DNA from: Acidimicrobiaceae bacterium
Lineage (GTDB): Bacteria > Actinomycetota > Acidimicrobiia > Acidimicrobiales > UBA8592
Assembly: GCA_002724825.1 (NCBI GenBank)
Contig: PBPU01000118.1
Coordinates: forward strand, 1-8,268
Reading direction: 5' to 3'
Length of the DNA: 8,268 bases
Positions 6,246 to 8,268 of this stretch are shown one piece after another. Below the pieces are notes generated by a model. That model made no database searches. It was not told the origin of the DNA and worked only from the letters and a program-made list of their open reading frames with translations. Position 1 is the stretch's first letter. Each line of letters opens with the position of its first letter. The position numbers and the translations under genes are program-made.

Positions 6246-6572
6246 CTACTCCCTCTCAATGAACTCTGCCCACATCCATAATGGCATAACAACATAAGCG
6301 TCTTTGACATTTCGGTTGCGGCGTTTGACAATAGCGGCGTGCCATCTTGTGCCAGCGTTCTCAGATTCTTTCGCGGCTTCGTCCATGAACCCAGCGAGAT
6401 TAATTGATTTGTGGTCTTTCAATTCGAGACACCAGTCAGGGATTCCAATGAGATCTCCTTTATCAAGCGAGCCAGCTAATGCTCTACGCTCAACCCAATA
6501 CTTTGTTTTCTCTTGGAGGAACCGGGCAACAGCGGTCTCGAAAGCTGTCCCCCTTTGCTTGTTCTTTGTCAT
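6246..6572 (-). CDS. Hjc-like PD-(D/E)XK nuclease, putative Holliday junction resolvase
   Basis: A 108-aa protein. The catalytic pattern is Glu12 (RGTAFETAVARFL), then Asp40 within DKGDLIGIPDW, then Glu50-Leu-Lys52 (LELKD). This is the E...D...ExK layout of the Hjc/phage resolvase branch of PD-(D/E)XK nucleases. The N-terminal RG-x-FE helix and the RR-ALAGS-DKGD segment also fit archaeal-type Hjc. Such enzymes cut four-way junctions or branched DNA with Mg2+, resolving recombination and replication intermediates before packaging. Length is at the short end for the family, but all the key residues are present. The ATG overlaps the upstream TAA (TAATG), so translation is probably coupled. A less specific structure-directed endonuclease is possible. 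Confidence 0.8.
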   Translation of the reverse strand: MTKNKQRGTAFETAVARFLQEKTKYWVERRALAGSLDKGDLIGIPDWCLELKDHKSINLAGFMDEAAKESENAGTRWHAAIVKRRNRNVKDAYVVMPLWMWAEFIERE

Positions 6573-6808
6573 TAGTCCGATTCAAATAGTGGTAGTTCTG
6601 GATCGTCAAGGAAGAATCCAACGGCTGCTTGAATGACGTTGCTACGAAATGCCCAGAAAGGAATCTGGTTTATTTCGTGGGGTGTAGACGGGTGGTGTTT
6701 CATTGCATCGCAATAACAATCAAGCCGAAGTAAAAGATCTGCGTGTAATCCCACGGAAACCATTTCGATGTCCGCAGCTATCGCCACTCCGTCACCATTT
6801 TCTTCCAT
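6572..6808 (-). CDS. Ribbon-helix-helix-like DNA-binding protein with an insertion between helices
   Basis: A 78-aa protein. Residues ~16-32 (MVSVGLHADLLLRLDCY) resemble the beta-strand and first helix of CopG/Arc-type RHH proteins (xVSVRLPxDLLxRLDxY). Residues ~54-68 (FRSNVIQAAVGFFLD) resemble the second helix, normally SRSxVIRxAVxxFL. Between them lie about 20 His/Pro-rich residues (MKHHPSTPHEINQIPF) where typical RHH proteins have only a few, so this would be an RHH with an inserted loop. There is no Shine-Dalgarno before ATG 6808; the upstream sequence is a strong hairpin followed by an AT-rich stretch. The internal ATG at 6763 would begin exactly at the beta-strand and is an alternative start. 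It is probably a transcriptional regulator; the family call is by pattern only. Confidence 0.6.
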   Translation of the reverse strand: MEENGDGVAIAADIEMVSVGLHADLLLRLDCYCDAMKHHPSTPHEINQIPFWAFRSNVIQAAVGFFLDDPELPLFESD

Positions 6809-6822
6809 TCAATAATAATAGG

Positions 6823-6859
6823 GCATGGGGGAAGAACCGATGTGGTCCTCCCCCCATGT
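6823..6859 (-). terminator. Long inverted repeat between the two RHH genes: terminator, attenuator or operator
   Basis: Arms 6823-6838 and 6844-6859 flank a 5-base loop. On the - strand transcript 15 positions pair, including two G-U wobbles. On the + strand the same two positions become A-C mismatches, so the fold favours the - strand RNA. The - strand continues CCCTATTATTATTGA directly into ATG 6808, an AT-rich but broken U tail. The hairpin starts one base after the stop of the 50-aa RHH gene. It could partially terminate the SSB/RHH transcript, act as an RNA-level switch for the next gene, or be a DNA operator for an RHH dimer. Confidence 0.65.
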
Positions 6860-6860
6860 C

Positions 6861-7013
6861 TCATGTGTATCGTTCTCGCAAAAGTTTTATTCCTTCGCGA
6901 ATAATTCTGCTTTTACTTGTGCCTTGCAGCCCGGCAAAAGCAGTAAGCCATTCATCATCGTTTGACGACAACCGTATTGAAAGATGACGGTCGTTTGTCT
7001 TTTCAGTAGCCAT
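6861..7013 (-). CDS. Small ribbon-helix-helix (CopG/Arc-type) DNA-binding protein, 50 aa
   Basis: A short gene starting at ATG 7013, two bases after the SSB stop. Its 50 residues match the RHH fold throughout. A basic N-tail (MATEKTNDRH) precedes strand LSIRLS, then helix 1 (NDDEWLTAFAGLQG), then the TSKSRIIREGIKLLRERY turn and helix 2, which matches the S-[KR]S-[RV]II-REG-[IL] pattern of Arc/CopG proteins. Such proteins dimerise and insert the two-stranded sheet into the DNA major groove, usually repressing their own or neighbouring operons. There is no strong Shine-Dalgarno, so it is probably coupled to SSB translation. A long inverted repeat follows immediately after its stop. Confidence 0.8.
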   Translation of the reverse strand: MATEKTNDRHLSIRLSSNDDEWLTAFAGLQGTSKSRIIREGIKLLRERYT

Positions 7014-7015
7014 CA

Positions 7016-7429
7016 CTAGAACGGTTCTTCTCCATTGTCATCAGTGGTGAAAGCTTCTTGCACAGTTTTAACTGCTTCTTTGTCAGGACGTTTCGCAGCA
7101 GGACCATCGCTAACAATCGGCTCAAACCGTATTGAAGGTCCAGCGTCATTGACCATAAGAACTGCTTTGGAACGCTTCTGCCCTTCTTTAGTTTCCCATT
7201 TTTCTTGGACAAGGTAACCGTCAGTTATGACTCTCGTCCCTTTAGGGATCTCCGAGATGTTTTCTGCTAGCGCTCCGAAACATTTGCAATCGAAGAAAGA
7301 TGTTTCTTTGTCGTCATCTCGTCCTCGGGTAACAGCAATGCTGAATGTTGCCCAAGGCGTACCGCTTTTAGCGAAGCGTAGTTCTGGGGGCGCTGTTAGT
7401 CGGCCCACCATTGTTATGTTACTGCTCAT
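7016..7429 (-). CDS. ssb: Single-stranded DNA-binding protein
   Basis: A 137-aa protein starting at ATG 7429, nine bases after a perfect AGGAGG. The upstream in-frame ATG at 7465 would add 12 Lys/Arg-rich residues ahead of the conserved start and is less likely. Residues ~1-104 form the SSB OB fold: NITMVGRLTAPPELRFAKSG, ATFSIAVTR, FFDCKCFGALAENISE, KGTRVITDGYLVQEKWE. The tail is short and ends TTDDNGEEPF, an acidic tip of the D-D-x-P-F class that recruits partner enzymes. It would coat single-stranded DNA during replication and annealing. The gene overlaps the annealase gene by 11 bases, and pairing SSB with a recombination mediator is common in phages. Confidence 0.95.
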   Translation of the reverse strand: MSSNITMVGRLTAPPELRFAKSGTPWATFSIAVTRGRDDDKETSFFDCKCFGALAENISEIPKGTRVITDGYLVQEKWETKEGQKRSKAVLMVNDAGPSIRFEPIVSDGPAAKRPDKEAVKTVQEAFTTDDNGEEPF

Positions 7430-7853
7430 TGGATTCTTCCTCCTTTTCAATGGCAGGTTCTTCACGCTTATTTAGCACGCTGTGAAGAATGTATTTTTCC
7501 CCGGACCACAAGTGAGTCCCAAGACCTATGCGCGAAGCTGCACGTTTAACCGCATCACTTATGCAGTCTTTCATTGCTTCGCCTGCGTTTGGAGCTTTGC
7601 GCTCAACCGCACCAGCTTCTTCAATGACCACAACTTTGCCGTCAATGGTGAAAGTAAATCGAACAATAGCTCCTTCGATCTCGCCTTCAGAGTTGCGGAT
7701 CATTTCTTTAACTTCTTGATTGAATGGGCCTAGTATCCCAAGTAAATGCTCCACGACAGTTGAGTGTGGAACGTAAGAAGCTTTGAAACTACCCGGCTTT
7801 TCTTCAATGAACTGTGGTTGGAACGGTTTAGATAGTTTAAGTAAGTCAGTCAT
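7419..7853 (-). CDS. Rad52/Sak/Erf-like single-strand annealing protein
   Basis: A 144-aa protein. Residues ~28-85 form a beta-rich core (VPHSTVVEHLLGILGPF; IEGAIVRFTFTIDGKVVVIE). They are followed by a long helix, GEAMKDCISDAVKRAASRIGLGTHLW (residues 91-116). This is the DALKRAA...G-GLW helix shared by Rad52, Sak and ERF-type annealases. The C-terminal ~20 residues are acidic and disordered (EEPAIEKEEESNEQ), likely for SSB or partner binding. These proteins anneal complementary single strands in recombination-dependent replication. SSB directly downstream and a junction nuclease in the same operon support the call. AGGAGG lies 12 bases before ATG 7853, rather far, and the ATG sits in an A8 run overlapping the upstream 41-aa ORF. 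Which annealase subfamily it belongs to is uncertain. Confidence 0.75.
   Translation of the reverse strand: MTDLLKLSKPFQPQFIEEKPGSFKASYVPHSTVVEHLLGILGPFNQEVKEMIRNSEGEIEGAIVRFTFTIDGKVVVIEEAGAVERKAPNAGEAMKDCISDAVKRAASRIGLGTHLWSGEKYILHSVLNKREEPAIEKEEESNEQ
7439..7444 (-). promoter_or_regulatory. Ribosome binding site defining the SSB start
   Basis: AGGAGG on the - strand, inside the 3' end of the annealase gene and nine bases before ATG 7429. It supports this start over the in-frame ATG at 7465. Confidence 0.75.
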
Positions 7854-7971
7854 TTTTTTTGAGGTCCTCCTCTTTGTTTGCTAACTCAACAATTTTGCCG
7901 CCTTCAATGCGAGCAAACATGGATCTCCATAAGCCTGCTCCCAAAGGAATCGACACCCTTTTTATTTTCAT
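7846..7971 (-). CDS. Hypothetical micro-protein, 41 aa
   Basis: Not recognised. The ATG (7971-7969) overlaps the stop of the 76-aa gene as ATGA, and its TGA lies eight bases inside the annealase gene. This exactly fills the gap between two genes that are otherwise about 115 bases apart. The product has a basic start (MKIKRVSIPLGAG), a middle WRSMFARIEGGKIVELANKE and a charged end (EDLKKND). There is no membrane segment or known motif. Its last codons contain the annealase Shine-Dalgarno and an A8 run. The tight overlaps are the evidence for expression; it may mainly serve translational coupling. Confidence 0.6.
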   Translation of the reverse strand: MKIKRVSIPLGAGLWRSMFARIEGGKIVELANKEEDLKKND

Positions 7972-8198
7972 TGTCTCTGTACATACTCCCGGATTGCATC
8001 CATCAGTTCTTTACCTTCATCCACTAACCCAGACAAAGCTGTTTCTATTTCTTCAATTCGTTTTTCGTGATCCCGCAAAACTACGGTTACTTGTTCTACC
8101 GTTCCGATTGCGGTGTGGCCGAAAGTTTCTATGCTTTGCATCGCACTTGTCACTTGCGTCACCCATTGCTTCAATGATTCTTGTTGCTCATCATCCAT
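7968..8198 (-). CDS. Hypothetical coiled-coil protein, 76 aa
   Basis: Not recognised. ATG 8198 has GGGAG seven bases upstream. The protein is highly charged and almost entirely helical. Residues ~34-75 show heptad-like spacing of hydrophobics (VTVVLRDHEKRIEEIETALS then GLVDEGKELMDAIREYV), consistent with a dimeric or trimeric coiled coil. Residues 1-33 are acidic and Gln-rich. There is no signal peptide, Cys cluster or DNA-binding motif. It overlaps the 41-aa ORF by four bases and opens the recombination gene set, so an accessory or scaffold role is a guess from position only. Confidence 0.7.
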   Translation of the reverse strand: MDDEQQESLKQWVTQVTSAMQSIETFGHTAIGTVEQVTVVLRDHEKRIEEIETALSGLVDEGKELMDAIREYVQRQ

Positions 8199-8268
8199 TT
8201 GCTGTCTCCCTTCTTGGTACGAGTATGGAATCTAAGGGTATTTGGTGTGCAGGCAATGTGCTACACAA
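8191..8268 (-). CDS. Possible 3' end of an upstream gene (partial, 25 residues visible)
   Basis: One - strand frame is open from the window edge to a TGA at 8191-8193 and ends LDSILVPRRETANG. Its stop would overlap the start of the 76-aa gene by eight bases (ATGGATGA), the same style of junction used elsewhere in this operon. The other two - strand frames are closed by stops within this stretch. The visible part is too short to identify. It could instead be a leader with a promoter. Confidence 0.4.
   Translation of the reverse strand: MCSTLPAHQIPLDSILVPRRETANG

Noticed and set aside
7430..7465. In-frame ATG at 7465 as an alternative SSB start
   Set aside because: It would add 12 basic residues before the canonical SSB start. 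AGGAGG lies at ideal distance only for ATG 7429.
7861..7872. Short palindrome GAGGTCCTC near the annealase start
   Set aside because: The arms are only four bases, and it is explained by the AGGAGG ribosome site next to CCTC; too short to call an operator.
8229..8256. Possible promoter TTGCCT-16-TAGATT on the - strand before the 76-aa gene
   Set aside because: Both boxes match consensus poorly. The stretch is also compatible with the coding end of an upstream gene that overlaps the 76-aa start, which fits the operon's junction style better.

Overview
This window looks like part of the genome of a tailed phage (or prophage) of an actinobacterium. The host signal is the WhiB-like protein at 5683-5970, a family essentially confined to Actinobacteria and their phages. 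Base composition is moderate, roughly mid-40s % GC by eye, with many A/T-ending codons. That would suit a low-GC aquatic actinobacterial host better than Streptomyces or Mycobacterium, but this host guess is inference. No tRNA, rRNA, CRISPR array, transposase or integrase was seen.

Left half (1-5099, + strand) is a tightly packed virion and lysis block. It holds the 3' part of a repeat-rich structural protein, a small FmdB-type zinc-ribbon protein, a 314-aa putative neck/connector or tail protein, and a 625-aa probable tail protein with propeller-like repeats. These are followed by a DEDDy 3'-5' exonuclease carrying a C-terminal zinc ribbon and a 109-aa secreted lysozyme/transglycosylase-like protein. 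Most junctions overlap by 1-4 bases or are only a few bases apart. A strong hairpin (5100-5137) closes the block where it meets the opposing operon.

Right half (8268-5179, - strand) is an early-type DNA metabolism and regulation operon, read right to left. It runs: the end of an unidentified gene at the edge, a 76-aa coiled-coil protein, a 41-aa micro-ORF, a Rad52/Sak/Erf-like annealing protein, SSB, a 50-aa ribbon-helix-helix (RHH) protein, a hairpin, and a second RHH-like protein with an insertion. It continues with an Hjc-like PD-(D/E)XK nuclease, a 92-aa unknown, the WhiB-like protein, a 68-aa unknown and a 106-aa putative helicase-loader-like protein. Nearly all are joined by ATGA, TAATG or longer overlaps, so they are probably co-transcribed and translationally coupled. 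Annealase, SSB and junction nuclease together form a recombination/replication set; two RHH proteins and WhiB are candidate regulators.

The least expected signals are: (1) a strong excess of the pentamer CATTG/CAATG on both strands and in several reading frames (74 by hand count, about 14-16 expected), including six exact copies of TTCATTGGA; (2) two neighbouring RHH genes separated by a long inverted repeat that folds best in the operon transcript, with no Shine-Dalgarno before the second gene; (3) an A8 run at the 41-aa ORF/annealase junction where a one-base slip would fuse the two; and (4) exonuclease and lysozyme frames that are continuous apart from one TAA. No complete novel defence or mobile system could be supported.
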